This document shows positions 20,690 through 32,205 of a DNA stretch of 64,000 nucleotides, in pieces. Source of the stretch: Protopterus annectens (taxonomy: Eukaryota; Chordata; Ceratodontiformes; Protopteridae); assembly GCF_019279795.1 (NCBI RefSeq), contig NC_056726.1, positions 1,015,884,947 to 1,015,948,946 on the forward strand, in the 5' to 3' direction. The notes beneath the pieces were generated by a model. It saw nothing but the letters and a program-made list of their open reading frames with translations. It was not told where the DNA came from and did not search any database. Numbering within the stretch: position 1 is the stretch's first letter; every line of letters begins with the position of its first letter. Made by a program: the position numbers and the translations under genes.

Positions 20690-23033
20690 GCTGTAATTTA
20701 TATATCAATCATTTCATCCAGTTCAGTTTTGCATTTTTCATGACATTAACCTTTGCATGTAAGAAGTCTACTTATTCTAAAGTCCACTTTTTCCTTCCAT
20801 TCTTGAGTTATTGAAAGAACAGTTGAACTTCCATTCACAGGTAATGCATTTTTGTGGTATACTCAATAAAAATCTCATTTTATCAGTCTAGAAGAACATT
20901 TAACGCTGCCTAATACCAAATTCTTAAGCAATGTTACATCAGTTTTGGATTATTTTTCCATCTATAACAAGAAATCTTTCAAGCTGTCACAGAACCATGT
21001 TCCAAAACAATTTTTCAACAATATCTGCAGGGCAGAAGTAGGGTCACACCTTAGGAAACATGCTAGCTAGTCTGTGCAGGGTATAAAAGAAATGAATATC
21101 TTTTATCTATAGGTCTTCAAATGTATCTCTTCCACCATACCTCTCAATCTCTGAACATTAAAATCATAGAACTGGCATTTAAAAATTATAAAATGTGCCA
21201 AAAAATTATGGCCATTAACACTAATTTGAGGATACTAAAGTTAATGTAAGCAGCTTCAAATTCAGCTTCACTTGCTTAAATGAATTGCTATATGTGCATA
21301 TATAGCATCCTGGCTCTGTTTTGTGAGTTGACTAACCTAGAGAGACAGCTTTTACAGTGCCCATGTAGGTTTCTACCTGCACTGTGCTATTAAGAGACAG
21401 CTTTTACAGTGACTATGTAGGTTTCTACCTGCACTGTGCTATTAAGAGACAGCTTTTACAGCGACTATGCAGGTTTCTACCTACACTGTGCTATTGAGAC
21501 AGCTTTTACAGCGACTATGCAGGTTTCTACCTGCACTGTGCTATTAAGAGACAGCTTTTACAGCGACTATGCAGGTTTCTACCTGCACTGTGCTATTAAG
21601 TGACAGCTTTTACAGCGACTATGCAGGTTTCTACCTGCACTGTGCTATTAAGAGACAGCTTTTACAGTGACTATGCAGGTTTCTACCTGCACTGTGCTAT
21701 TAAGAGTTTTCCTGAAGGAATTGTGAAACACTGTCCTTATTTTTATTTTTCAAAAAAAAATGTTAGTAGCAAACTTATGATTCAGTGTTGGGAATTCATA
21801 GAAGCCTTAGGCTAAATGAATCGGACATCTTCAGTGCATCTTCACCAACCATTTAAATATGGCCAATGACGTTTTAAGAAAGTCAACAATTCTGTTATTT
21901 AAAAAAAATGGTTCCCTACACGTCAACATTGTCTTGTAAAAGAGACTGTTTGAAAACTGGGATCCACATACGCATAATGGATTAAGTGTGTTCTTTGTTT
22001 AAATATTCTAAATAAGTTGTAGAAAATTTGTTTATGAAATCCTTTTTAGTATAATATTTAGAAACTGTATTCAGAAGAAAAGATTCAGCTGAAATGCACT
22101 TTTCAAGTCTCGAGGTTAAATTGTGTTTCTGCCATTTCACACTGAGCTAATCAGAGGAAGGCCACTGAGCAAACTCTGATCTGTGATATATAACATTAAG
22201 TATCCTGTGTCTGCTGTCACTTGTATTAAGGTACATGAAGAAGTGGCCCTTTTTTGTGGCACTAGTCATCATAGATGGGGGGGGGGGGCGTTGTAGGCTG
22301 GGAATATCACATAGCAAGCCATTTTTAGCTCCAAGGGGAAAAAGAGAAATTTTGTACAGGGAACAAGACAATAATCTCAAATGAGAGGAGTTCTGCAAAT
22401 GTATAAAGACTAACAATTACATTTATCGTGTATCCCTATCCAATGATACCACAGTTTATCTAAAAAAATCCTATTTTATTATTGTTAATTGGAAATAAAG
22501 TTTGAAACTCACAACGAGTCAGGTCTGAAATATATTTGTTATTAATTTTGCAGTAGAGAGAATCTAGAAATGTGATCAAATGCCCACAAGTGGATCACTG
22601 GCTACAGGTTACACAAAATAACCTATGCAAACTATATCGTACAAGAATTAAAGCGAAATGTTATTATAACACTGAGCACATAAACGATAAGTAATACAAA
22701 TTCTGTGTTATGCTCACCAGTGGGCCTGCTGCCATGTGAAATCCAAATTGGAGGTACCAGCAAAAGAGAAAAAGAGAAATAATTTAAAATATTTCTATCA
22801 ATATTTTCAATATAAAACGCAGATGTAGGAGTAGAAAGTAAGAATTTCAGAGACCGAAATATGCACTGCTACTCAAGTTGCATGTCACTGGGAAAGTCAA
22901 CTGAAATGACCTATAAAAGAAACAGGAGATGACAGTCAAGACATATGTTGTTCCAGGTACAAATAAGAGCTGATGTGAGTCAGAGAAATGAACAAACTAG
23001 TAATTTACACAATGACTGCATAGTGAAAGCTTT
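20690..23033. other. Unclassified region between PLE2 and L1-b
   Basis: No gene or transposon domain was recognised. It contains the 52-bp array at 21341-21705, the segment 22112-22208 shared with 6951-7052, and a short poly(G) tract near 22280. Confidence 0.5.
21341..21705. repeat. 52-bp minisatellite, seven units, each with a hairpin
   Basis: Units start at about 21341, 21393, 21445, 21495, 21547, 21599 and 21651, with the fourth two bases short. Each contains tgcaggt-ttct-acctgca (a perfect 7-bp stem with a 4-base loop in most units) flanked by cagtg/cactg, which can extend the pairing. Units differ by a few substitutions. Confidence 0.93.
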
Positions 23034-23045
23034 GGGAAGATTGAC
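23034..23045. repeat. Left TSD of L1-b
   Basis: GGGAAGATTGAC recurs at 35925-35936, 12.9 kb away, next to the L1 5' end. The poly(T) run (the A-tail on the minus strand) follows at 23049. Confidence 0.82.
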
Positions 23046-23304
23046 TATTTTTTTTTTGCTCAAAGGGTTTTTATTGTCGAAATATAACTCAGTGACGGCC
23101 ATAATACTTGTATATAACATCTAAATAACTATGCACATTATTTACATTAGCCTGACATTTATAACAGAAATCCATCTATACCATTATTTGTAGATATGAC
23201 CACCTGGTTATCAGAGAATGTCTGTTCAGTGATTGCATAGTGTCAATTAATAATAAGACTTTCTTCCATGGGTTGATGAGCAATGGCTTAGGATGAACCC
23301 TTAA

Positions 23305-24640
23305 TTAATTAATTTTAATTTCCATCAGCACTGTAGTCTTCAGTGGGTTATAGAAGTCTTCCAGAGTCGGTAAAGTATTTGTATTCCATCTTCTAGTTAT
23401 ACCCTTCCTTGATATTGCAAGTATTGTCCATAATAAATACATATTAGTCATGTTCAATTGAGGATCTTTGTTCACATTTAACAATATAAGAGCTTTAGAT
23501 AATATGAACGAATCATTAAATAAAGCTTGTAGAAAGTTATATATACCATTCTCGAATGGTTTAATTTTAACACAATCATATAGAAAATATGATTCCAATC
23601 TGCTTTGTGAACTTGTTCACACCTCCAGCATATTCCATTTGAGGAGAGACTAATTTTAATAATTCTATCAGGGGTTAAACACGCTCGATGTAAGCATTTC
23701 CAATTAAATATTTTCCAGTATTGTGTAACAGAAGTATATTTTATCAATAATAAGTTGTTTAATTTGATTTCTTCAGTTAACTGTAGTGAGTGTCCTTTTT
23801 TATATATTTCCAAAATGTTATTTTGGGATGTGTTGTATTTTATCAATAGTTTATAAAATTTAGAAATACATTTCCCATATCAAAATCCTTATATATGATT
23901 TCATATAAGTATTTCATAAGTTTAGGCATTTCTTTAAATGAAGAGTTATTAATTATTCTGCATAAATCTTGCAAATATGATAAAAGCCTTTCTATAATCA
24001 GCCAGTCTTGTTGTGGAATTGTGTATGTTGTCATTATTGTTTATATATCTAGAACTTTAAGGTCTTTGATATATTGAAACCAACAAACAAATCCTTTCTG
24101 TTCCCATGAATTAATTATTTCTCGATGTATTATATGGGCAATTCTTTGTGAGAGTGAATGGTGTTAAAATGTCAACCCAAATGTTTAACTCTATTTGTAT
24201 TAATGAGTTTTCTGAAAGAATCGATGTAATAATTAATCAAATGAGTCTTAGAGGGCTTTGTTATATTATATTGCAAGCTGATACTTAGTATATTCCAGGG
24301 TATATTGAACTTACCTGATATTTGGAATTTTTTCTGTAAATCAAACTCATTTATTAATATTACAGTTAAAAATTATTTCCAATTTGCAGAGCAATTTGGC
24401 TTTATCCAATCTGTAATGGTTTTAGATATGGATGCCTTTATATATGTTTCAATGTCAGGAAAATCAATACCTCCCTGTTTCCATGGTCTAATATGAAGTA
24501 TTAAGGCTATTCTGTTTCTTTTGGATACCATAACATTTTTATTAGGCATGAGTTAATTTGTTTAAGTGTATTCCTTTCTTAGGTAGTAAAACCATTTTTA
24601 TTAATTGTAGTCTATCTTCAAATGTTAATATTATTTTATT
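23305..24640 (-). pseudogene. L1-b ORF2 C-terminal region
   Basis: Broken frames include TIPQQDWLIIERLLSYLQDL (23843-24034), WKIFNWKCLHRACLTPDRI and the Cys-rich ICWRCEQVHKADWNHIF motif (about 23640), then PTLEDFYNPLKTTVL (from 23305). The C-W-R-C...H pattern is the zinc-knuckle-like L1 ORF2 C-terminus. The same pieces occur in L1-a. Confidence 0.82.
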
Positions 24641-24710
24641 CCATTTTTCCACACGTGTTTATTGTGTTGGTGATATTGTAGTTTTTTGAGACATGTTTCT
24701 TATCTTTACA

Positions 24711-24850
24711 TAGGTTCATAGGTTCATAGGTTAGTACTAAGCTAACTGCCCTTGTGAGCCATTTTAAGCCTAGCCAATTATCCCTTGTGAGACTCAAACC
24801 CTGCACCTTGTGTTTGTAAGGCAAACACCTTAACCATTAGACCACCCTTC
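24711..24850 (-). mobile_element. tRNA-headed SINE with CR1-like tail, copy 1
   Basis: On the minus strand the head reads ggtggtctaatggttaagg (A-box-like) and later cagggtttgagtctcac (B-box-like), indicating a tRNA-derived pol III promoter. The body ends ggctaggcttaaaatggc...agcttagtactaacc followed by three ATGAACCT-type repeats. The last ~55 bases resemble the CR1-C, CR1-D and CR1-E 3' ends. It interrupts L1-b ORF2 just after the KYLGIALLE motif. No clear target duplication is seen. Confidence 0.88.
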
Positions 24851-24854
24851 CAAT

Positions 24855-25241
24855 AGCGCTATTCCTAAATATTTTAGAGAAGGTACTTGTTTCCCTATAA
24901 TGTGATTCCCCTTAGCTTGTATTTATTTTTTTTATTTAAATTTTGATTTGTTAAAATGGAGTCCCAAAGTCCTGTAGAATTTCTATATTAATATGTCTAG
25001 TTCTAAAGTTTCTCTAGTATTAATGTCAATAATATGTCATCTGCAAAAAAGATTACTTTAGAGTTGTATTGATCATAAACATCTGTTCTTCTGATTTTCA
25101 AATTATTGCATATTGAATCTGCCAATATTTCAATAGCTAAAGCAAATAAATCTGTGACGTGGGACAGCCTTGCTTAGTACCTTTTGTTATATGTATAGCT
25201 TCAGAAGTAAAAGGACCTAGCTTGACATATGCTAAATTGTT

Positions 25242-25250
<9 letters not shown>
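24855..25250 (-). pseudogene. L1-b reverse transcriptase, second half
   Basis: Reading the minus strand gives YVKLGPFTSEAIHITKGTKQ then GCP (region before and at motif B), LFALAIEILADSI in a shifted frame, then NSKVIFFADDILLTL (motif C with Asp-Asp intact) and VPSLKYLGIALLE. These are standard L1 RT signatures. The first half of the RT lies beyond CR1-C at 29783. Confidence 0.82.

Positions 25251-25251
<1 letters not shown>

Positions 25252-25293
<42 letters not shown>
25252..25293. repeat. (TA)n microsatellite at the CR1-C 3' junction
   Basis: About 20 TA dinucleotides directly abut the CR1-C tail (aggttcataag). The tract is either the CR1 target or an expansion at the junction. Confidence 0.93.
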
Positions 25294-25295
<2 letters not shown>

Positions 25296-26149
25296 TTCAT
25301 AAGTAAGTACTAGGCTATCTGCCTGAGGGCATATGTAAGCCTAGCCAGAAAGTGTTGGCTTTCACTGCCCCCTTAGATTAATTCCCTGTGCTTCTGTCCA
25401 GCAGAGCCATTAGTTCTCTGTGCCTCTATCCAGCAAGAGCCACTGCAGTGATCCCCAGGGTAAATTTTCTGTTTCCCACCCACTCGTCAAGGTTTCTTTT
25501 GAAGACTGTTAGTGAGGGGCTCTGCCTAATGTAGATTGGAATCCTATTCAAAAGCATGGGGAGTCTCTGGGACATGAATTTATCCCTCCAGCAAGTCCTA
25601 TTTATCATTATGGTGAGGTTTAGATCCTTAGAGCGTATAGCTCTTGAGGATTTGTTTTTTTTAGGTGGAGCATGTCCATCAATTCTGGGTTGGACATCGC
25701 CTTGTATGTCAGGCAGAGATCACCTCTGAGTAGGCGGTATGGAGTTTCTTCAGTCAGGCTTCATAGGGCATCTGTTTGAGGCCAGTAATCCTCTTGGTGA
25801 GGTACTTCTGTGGTCTTTCCAGCTGTTGCAGGTGTCTAGTAAGGTACCTCCCAAATGGGGTGTTGTACTCTATAATGGGTCTGACTGATGAGTAGAGGGG
25901 CACAATAACCCCTCTTGTTCTAGATGCAAACCCTTTTGCGATTGGGTGGGCCACACAGGATTTTCTAACCACCTTGGCAATATGATTATCAAAAGAGAGA
26001 TTACTATCTACTTGGGTCCCCAGATCCCTTATTTCATTTTCTGTATTTAGGGGACTAGTTCATGGGTACTTTGTTTTTTTCCAAAGGGGATGACTATGCA
26101 CTTTTTGGCATTTAGCTTGAGGCCATGATTTTAAGACCAGGTATCTGTC

Positions 26150-26680
26150 TCAGTGAGACCCTTTTGGAGGATGTCTATCATCTGGAGAGTCAATTATGGC
26201 CACCAGTTTATAGTAGTCTGTGAACTTGGTCAGCCATAGTCCTCCTGTGCTTGCCTGTTCCTCTGAGAAGTATATACCAAACAGGAGGGGTCCCAGGAAT
26301 GAGCCCTGGAGGATGCCACTTATAACCGGTTTAGAGTCGGACCTAAAGCCTGCAACTCTCACTGTGCGGGTTCTATCTATGAGCCAATTGGCAACCCATT
26401 TCGTGACGTAGGGGTTTATGTTCAGGCTGGTGAGCTTGTCTATAATACCAGAATGGGTGAGCTTGTCTATAATACCAGAATGGGGAATGGTGTCAAAAGC
26501 CTTTGCGAGGTCTAGGTAGGCTGTGTGGACCTCCTTTCCCTCATCTAAAGCCTTGGTGACAGTCTCAAAGAAGTCCACCAGGTTTAGGAGGCATGATCTG
26601 CCCTTAAAGCCAAACTGGGTAGGGTCCAATGTTTGTAGGTTCCCAATGTCTCTGTTAATGAGTTCCATGATGCGCTCCAT
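26150..26680 (-). pseudogene. CR1-C reverse transcriptase fragment
   Basis: The 176-codon open segment includes IMELINRDIGNLQTLDPTQF, GRSCLLNLVDFFETV, TAYLDLAKAFDTIPHSG (motif A), VANWLIDRTRTVRVAG, GSFLGPLLFGIYFSE (motif B side) and LWLTKFTDYYKLVAIID (motif C, degenerate). A 9-residue tandem duplication, HSGIIDKLT twice, lies between motif A and NINPYVTKW. The C-terminal thumb continues in other frames at 25754-25972. Confidence 0.85.
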
Positions 26681-28205
26681 AGCCTTGCTGACCAGGCTAG
26701 TCAGGCTTATAGAGCAATAGTTCCTGGGGTCCGTTGTGGCTCCACCTTTGTGGAGCAGAATAACTGTTGCTGTGTGCCACTCTATGGGTATGTAGCATGT
26801 AGAGTGGCTGAGTTTGAACAGTGTGTTTAGGTGAGGGGTCAGTTCACTTTGGAGTTCGTGTAAGACACAGCCTTGGCATATCGTCCAGTCCCATTGATGC
26901 TGTGTTTTTGGCTTTGGATAGGGCTTTTAACCTATGTGTCAGTGATTGCTGGGGCTCTACAATCTTCTGGTATGGTTATGGGCCCTTTAGGGGTGAGAGG
27001 GGTGTGAAGTTTGCACTAAACCTGTCTGCCAGAATGTTGGCAATATCAGTCGGTTCAATGTATTTTGTGCCATTCTACACTAACTCAGAGCAGATCTGAG
27101 AGTTTCCACTTAGGTTCTTGACATAGCTAAAGAACGCTTTGTGGTTATCTTTGGAGTCCTTGGCAATTTTTCTTTTGACGCTAGCCTTGGATGATTTTGA
27201 GAGATCATAGTTTCTTGCTGATACTGATCAGGGATGTCTTTTCTTGGGATTTTTCTCTTTTCTGTACTAGTTTCCTCCTTCTATTGTATAGCTTGTTTAT
27301 GGCAGGGGTCCACTAGACAGGTTTCCTTTTCTTGGAGGAGTGAATCTTGGTTTTGCTTGGGATCGCACGATCCATGCATTCTTGCAGGTACTCAGAGTGC
27401 CTTTGTAAGGGATTCAGCAGCTTGGACAGCATTGTCCTTTAGCATGGGGGCTGTGAACCTTTCCACACTGGACTTAGTAACATGAAGTTTGCTTTTGAAA
27501 AGTTTTTCAAGGTGGTTTCCTTGATTGGGAGTGGGGGTGGAATGTGGATATCCTGTTTGATTAGTGTATGGTCTGATCTAACCAGCGAGGGGTTGACCTC
27601 TGGTGTAGAACACTGGTCGCCCATGTTGGTGATAACCAGGTCCAATATGTTGTCACCTCTGGTGGGGGTGTTGACCAGTTGATCCAAGGTGTTCTAGTTT
27701 ATAAATTCTAGGAAGCGCTGGGCAAGGCAGTTAGTACTTGAATAGTTCTCCCAGATAATGTTTGGGTAATTGAAATCACCCAATATTAGGGCATTTGGTA
27801 GGACCTTCATATTTTTCCAGTGTCTCCAGAAATGTGGAATGGGGGTCCTGGGTCATGGTGGGTGATCTGTATGAAGCTACAATTTGAATTTCAGTTTGCC
27901 CATTGTTAGTTGCACATGGATTATCTCTGACGCATTGTGCTGCACCACTAACCTGGAAGTGTGGGTATCCTTGATGAATATGGATACACCCCCGCCTTGT
28001 GTGTTTCGGTCTGGGTTCTATGGCCAAAAAGTATGGTATGCGTTATAGCCTGGAAGTGCTGGGGTGCTTTCTAGAGCCTTAAACCAGGTTTTTGTTACTG
28101 CAGATATCGATGTTCTCCATACTGAGGAGTGCCTCGAGTGCATGCATTTTTAGGTTTAGACTTCTGGCATTGAATGGCATTATCCTTAGTTTTTGGTTAC
28201 TTGTG

Positions 28206-29216
28206 CTATTTATGGTGGTGGGTTTGTCTTTTGAGCCTTGCATAAAAAGGCACTATGGGGGCGGTTTGTCTTTTGAGCCTTGCATAAAAAGGCACTATGG
28301 GGGCGGCAAAAGCCTTGGCCAGTATTCGAAAGCCTAAGGGTGACAGGTGCAAGCCATCTCTTGTGAAGCAATGTGGCTTGTCGAGCATGTTATCCCAGGC
28401 GGACAGATACTGGATTCCCTTTGAATGACACCAGAAACTTAGCCAATTGTTGAAATTGATATTTTTTTATTTATACTGTGGCATCGTTCTTGGTGGAGGC
28501 AGGATGCTAGTCAGGGTCATACCAGCTTGGGCTATGTGATCAGAGAGCTCTTCCATGTCTCTCCATGTAGTCCAGGGAGGTACATCTCAGATCATTCACA
28601 CCAACATGGGCAATGACAAAGTCATATTTGTACTTGTTCTGGAGCAACCTGAGTGCTTATGTTATGTGGTGGATCCTGGTGCCTGACAGGCAGCTAACTG
28701 TAACCTTCTCCTTGTCCAGCCTAGCTAGTGGGACATCAGTGTGCCTGACTCTAGAGTCACCTATTACTAGTGTGGTTGGTATGTTATTTTGCCTTAAGGA
28801 CTGTGATTGCATGGCACACTGATTATGTGAAGTATGTGTTTCATGGTTTATGATGGGGTGTGGAGGTTGCTTGGGTGTCTGCTTTGGAGGTCTCTGTTGC
28901 TTTTGAAGATTTTTATTTAGAGCATCCGAGCATGTTTTTGTGTGTTTGTGTGTTATTTGCTGGTGTTGGTTTAGTAGGTCTATGTGAGACTGATGGTGTG
29001 TTGCAAGTATTTTCCTTCTCCTCTTGACTGTCAGTTCCAGTCTTGGGTTGTGAAAGCTTTGCCTCCATTTTGGCTGTATAATTTGCATCTCTCGCATATA
29101 TTAGTGTTTGGTGCTAGGAGGAGAGGGTTGCCTGTGTACACGAGGCAATTGTAACATTACCTCAAAATGCCCAGATTCACCAGTTGGACTGGAGAGTATA
29201 CCTGAAACTGCTCTTT
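28206..29216 (-). pseudogene. CR1-C ORF1 (esterase), broken
   Basis: The largest piece (28657-29097) runs from the N-terminal basic linker to LVIGDSRVRHTDVPLARL and VSCLSGTRIHHI. The C-terminal piece (28206-28388) has RDGLHLSPLGF, the SGNH block V Asp and His, followed by a 14-residue tandem duplication of APIVPFYARLKRQT. The middle with GVND is frame-shifted. Confidence 0.82.
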
Positions 29217-29782
29217 GGACATGCCTGAATAGGTAAGTGAGCTGTTTTACTGATTGGCTGGTAGGGACGAATAGAGCCTTGTCCTTCTGGACAGTATAGG
29301 GGGGTCTAGTGCTATGGTTAATTAGTGCTTGCTATGAGTTTTGAGCACATACTGGGCTGTGAAATGAATTGTTTGAGTGTTTAAGTTGAAAGTTTGTCTA
29401 GTTCCAAGGTAAAAATTGAAGAGTAGACTTCGAGGAGCCAGGAATAGTTTAACCCTAGCTAACCGGCACTGCCTGGTGCACAAAACCACGCAAATGTGGT
29501 TTTTATAGCTGGGAAATGAAAGAGATAGAAATTAGCCCAAAATGGCCAATAAACTACTGATGTCTGGGCTGAAACCACTCCTCCAGGGACAGGCTGCTCA
29601 AAGCTCCCCTCTCACAGGTAGAGAGAAACTTTCTTTCCAAGTAAGGTATGGGCAACACAGAAACTTGTAACAGCCCTGAATTCAGCAATAACCTGAAAAC
29701 TGGACTATACTAGTTCAGAAAGGCTCTTTAAAAGATGTACAAAGGAATTAGGAAATTCAAATAGTATCAGAACTTTGAATAG

Positions 29783-30400
29783 CTAGTCCCAATTTAAGAT
29801 AATTGTAAGTGTTTCTCTATGTTTTTTATTTATATGATCTATAAGGGTAATTATCCTTTTAATATTCTCATGAGTGTGTCTGTGATATATAAATCCTGTT
29901 TGATCATTATTTATAGTTTTGGATAATGGAATTTTCATTCTTTTGGTTACTATAGTCATAAACATTTTATAGTCATTCAATAATGTAGGTCTGTATGAGG
30001 TACACAAATTTGGAATTTTGTTTTTTTTTAGAATTGGGGTAATTAATGAATATTTCCAAGAGGGAGGTATTAATGCTTGTGATTGAATTTCTAATAGAGT
30101 ATTATGGAAGAGAGATAGTATCGTTGGAGGAAAAAGTTTATATATTTCTATAATTATTCCATCTATACCTGGGCTTTATTATTTTTGCCCTCTTATGTCA
30201 GTAATTTCTTTATAGGACATGGGTGTTTGTAAATCTAATTTCAATTTTCCTGGAATTTTTTTTATATTAGATAAATTTGTATCTAGATTTAACTGATCAA
30301 TATGCATATTCTCTTTTTGAAAGTGTTCCATATAGTGATGTCTGAAAGCATCAAGAATGTCACATATCTGAGACATTCTTTCCTTTCTTTTCATGATAGA
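29783..30400 (-). pseudogene. L1-b reverse transcriptase, first half
   Basis: Segment 29783-30007 reads SYRPTLLNDYKMF then NDQTGFIYHRHTHENIKRI and ETLTIILNWD, the L1 RT fingers up to the catalytic-Asp region of motif A. Segment 30179-30394 (LQTPMSYKEITDIRGQK) is the upstream RT domain. CR1-C starts immediately after motif A. Confidence 0.8.
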
Positions 30401-31291
30401 TGCTTTTGATGCTGTTAGCTTTTGATTGTATTTTGATTCTTGTGGATAAATTGTGTAAATATTTAGGAGATGTGGCTAAGGAATTAATTTTTGATTTTTC
30501 TAAAGCTAAACTAGTTTTGTGTTGCAATTTCATCGTTTGTTTTGTTGTTGAATTCCTCTCTTTTCTTTTTATTCTCCAAAGAGTTTTAATTTCCTCCTAA
30601 TTTAACTGACACTAATTTAGATTGCAAATCTAATAATTCAGAATCCTATTCTCTGGTTTTATTTTTGTACCAAGTAAGGGTTTTATCAAATATGTAAGCT
30701 TTCAAAGAATCACAAATCATTATTTTGTTTATTTCTGTAGTATAATATCTAAAACAACCTGTAATTCTGATAACCAGGGTTTAAACTCTTTAATTTTAGT
30801 CATGTATGCTGGGATTCTAGTGTTAGAGATTAATGGTTTATACCCACTTTGGATGTTTGCAGTCAGTGAGTTATGATCTGAAAAGGGATAGGGGTGATAA
30901 AAAAAAGTTGGTAATTTTTGAATTCAAGTCATGGGCAACTAATATTTTGTCTATTCTAGTCGGGGTACCAAAGCTATGATCTTGATGGGAAAACAGGGAA
31001 TTATCTTCCTTTAGTTTGAAAGTATCTACTAAGTGAAATAATTCTACCTATTATTTTAGGCTTTTGAAACTGCAGATGAATGCAGTGGTCTCTTATTTGT
31101 AATTTCAGATGCATTAAATATACATCTAAAGTCTTCCCCAATTATCAAGTTACCTTTATAATTACTAGAGATAAAATCTAAATGTTTTTTGACTGTTCCC
31201 ATACCAATTCCAGGGAACCAGTATATGTTTACTATCGAATTTGACTATTACAAATGCCATAAGGCCTTCTTTATCTTCATGTCTAAATTAT

Positions 31292-31603
31292 TTATGGGGT
31301 GATTACATTCATTTTCCATAGAATTGTTACCCCCTTTCTCTTATATGAAGATTGGGCCAGTATCATATAATCCTTAGGGTCCCATTTATAACTGTCATTT
31401 GTTTTGAAATGAGTTTCCTGAAGAAATACTACTTGTGCTTTGTTCAGTTTTAAATATTTCAGTAGATTTGATCTCTTACTAGGATTATATAAGCCATTAG
31501 TATGTAGAGATAATAAAGTTAAATCCATCTTGAAATATCTAGAAAGTATATCCTTATTTTTATTCTGACAATTTTCTCTAACAGCAATCCTTATGTTAAA
31601 CAA
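31292..31603 (-). pseudogene. L1-b ORF2 start: APE endonuclease
   Basis: MDLTLLSLHTNGLYNPSKRS opens ORF2, followed by KAQVVFLQETHFK (catalytic Glu) and KRKGVTILW. This matches the L1/Tx1 endonuclease N-terminus. The natural start is probably the Met of MDLTLL; the codons before it are the inter-ORF spacer. The rest of the endonuclease (30400-31290) is frame-shifted and readable only in pieces. Confidence 0.83.
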
Positions 31604-31631
31604 ACTTTTAAAAAAAGATTGATAGTTCTAT

Positions 31632-31994
31632 TTTCTGTGAGGGCGGCCATGGTGGTGCAACGGTTAGTGTTGCTGCCTCAGAGCAAGACATTCTCCAGTT
31701 CGATCCTCAGCTGGGGTGCCTTCTGTGCTGAGTCTGCATGTCCTCCCTGTGGTCATGTGGGTTTCCTCTGGGTGCTCCGGTTTCCTCCCATATCCCAAAG
31801 ACATGCTGTAGGTGGATTGGACACTCCAAATTGGCCCTAGTTGTGAGTGCATGCATGTGTGTGCCTTCTCTGGAAGGTTGGGTGCTGGGCTGGCAACTTG
31901 ACACTGTAAAACTCCACTGTCAATCATGAGTGGACAAGGTGATCCGCTGTGGGGACCCCTAGCCAGGAAAAAAACAGAAGACGAAGAAGATCCT
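31632..31994 (+). mobile_element. V-SINE-type SINE, copy 1
   Basis: The tRNA-like head (ggtggtgcaacggttagtg...gttcgatcct) is followed by the conserved central block gtgggtttcctctgggtgct ccggtttcctccc, aaagacatgctg, and a tail ending ccgctgtggggacccct and (gaagaa)n. This architecture is that of V-SINEs such as zebrafish DANA. Diverged flanks atagttctat (31622) and atagttgtctat (31995) may be the target duplication. It sits between ORF1 and ORF2 of L1-b. Confidence 0.85.
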
Positions 31995-32205
31995 ATAGTT
32001 GTCTATCATACAAATCAACTCTGACTCCAGTTTCATCTCTATAGATTGACTATTGTTAACTCAAAATAGTTAATTCAGAATGTGATAATTACAGTCTGAC
32101 ATTTCCTAAATTTCCATAGTCTATTGTTTCCCTTGAACAACTTTACCAGTTTATTATCATATATAAAAACATTAAATCTCATGGTAATAGCTTATATATT
32201 TTACA

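Larger units (their letters stand above)
25294..29770 (-). mobile_element. CR1 LINE copy C, near full length
   Basis: This copy has a leader (about 29220-29770), ORF1 (28206-29216), ORF2 endonuclease (27439-28080), RT (26150-26700), C-terminal region (25426-25972) and the intact 3' end with an ATGAACCT-type tail. It inserted into the L1-b RT between motif A and the KLGPF segment; about 100 bp of L1 seems missing at the junction. Many frameshifts and stops are present, and RT motif C reads FTDYYKL, so the second catalytic Asp is lost. Two in-frame tandem duplications (42 bp at 28221, 27 bp at 26431) are peculiar to this copy. Confidence 0.9.

Noticed and set aside
21341-21705. CRISPR-like array
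   Set aside because: The 52-bp units are contiguous with no unique spacers, and the surroundings are vertebrate retrotransposons.
24711-24850. Functional tRNA gene
   Set aside because: A- and B-box-like motifs are present, but the anticodon arm is degenerate (no U33 context) and the element continues into a CR1-like tail, so it is a SINE.
31619-31929. Pro/Cys-rich open frames on both strands over the V-SINE, and similar ones at 36660-36965
   Set aside because: They arise from the conserved SINE central block and appear in both SINE copies; they are not genes.
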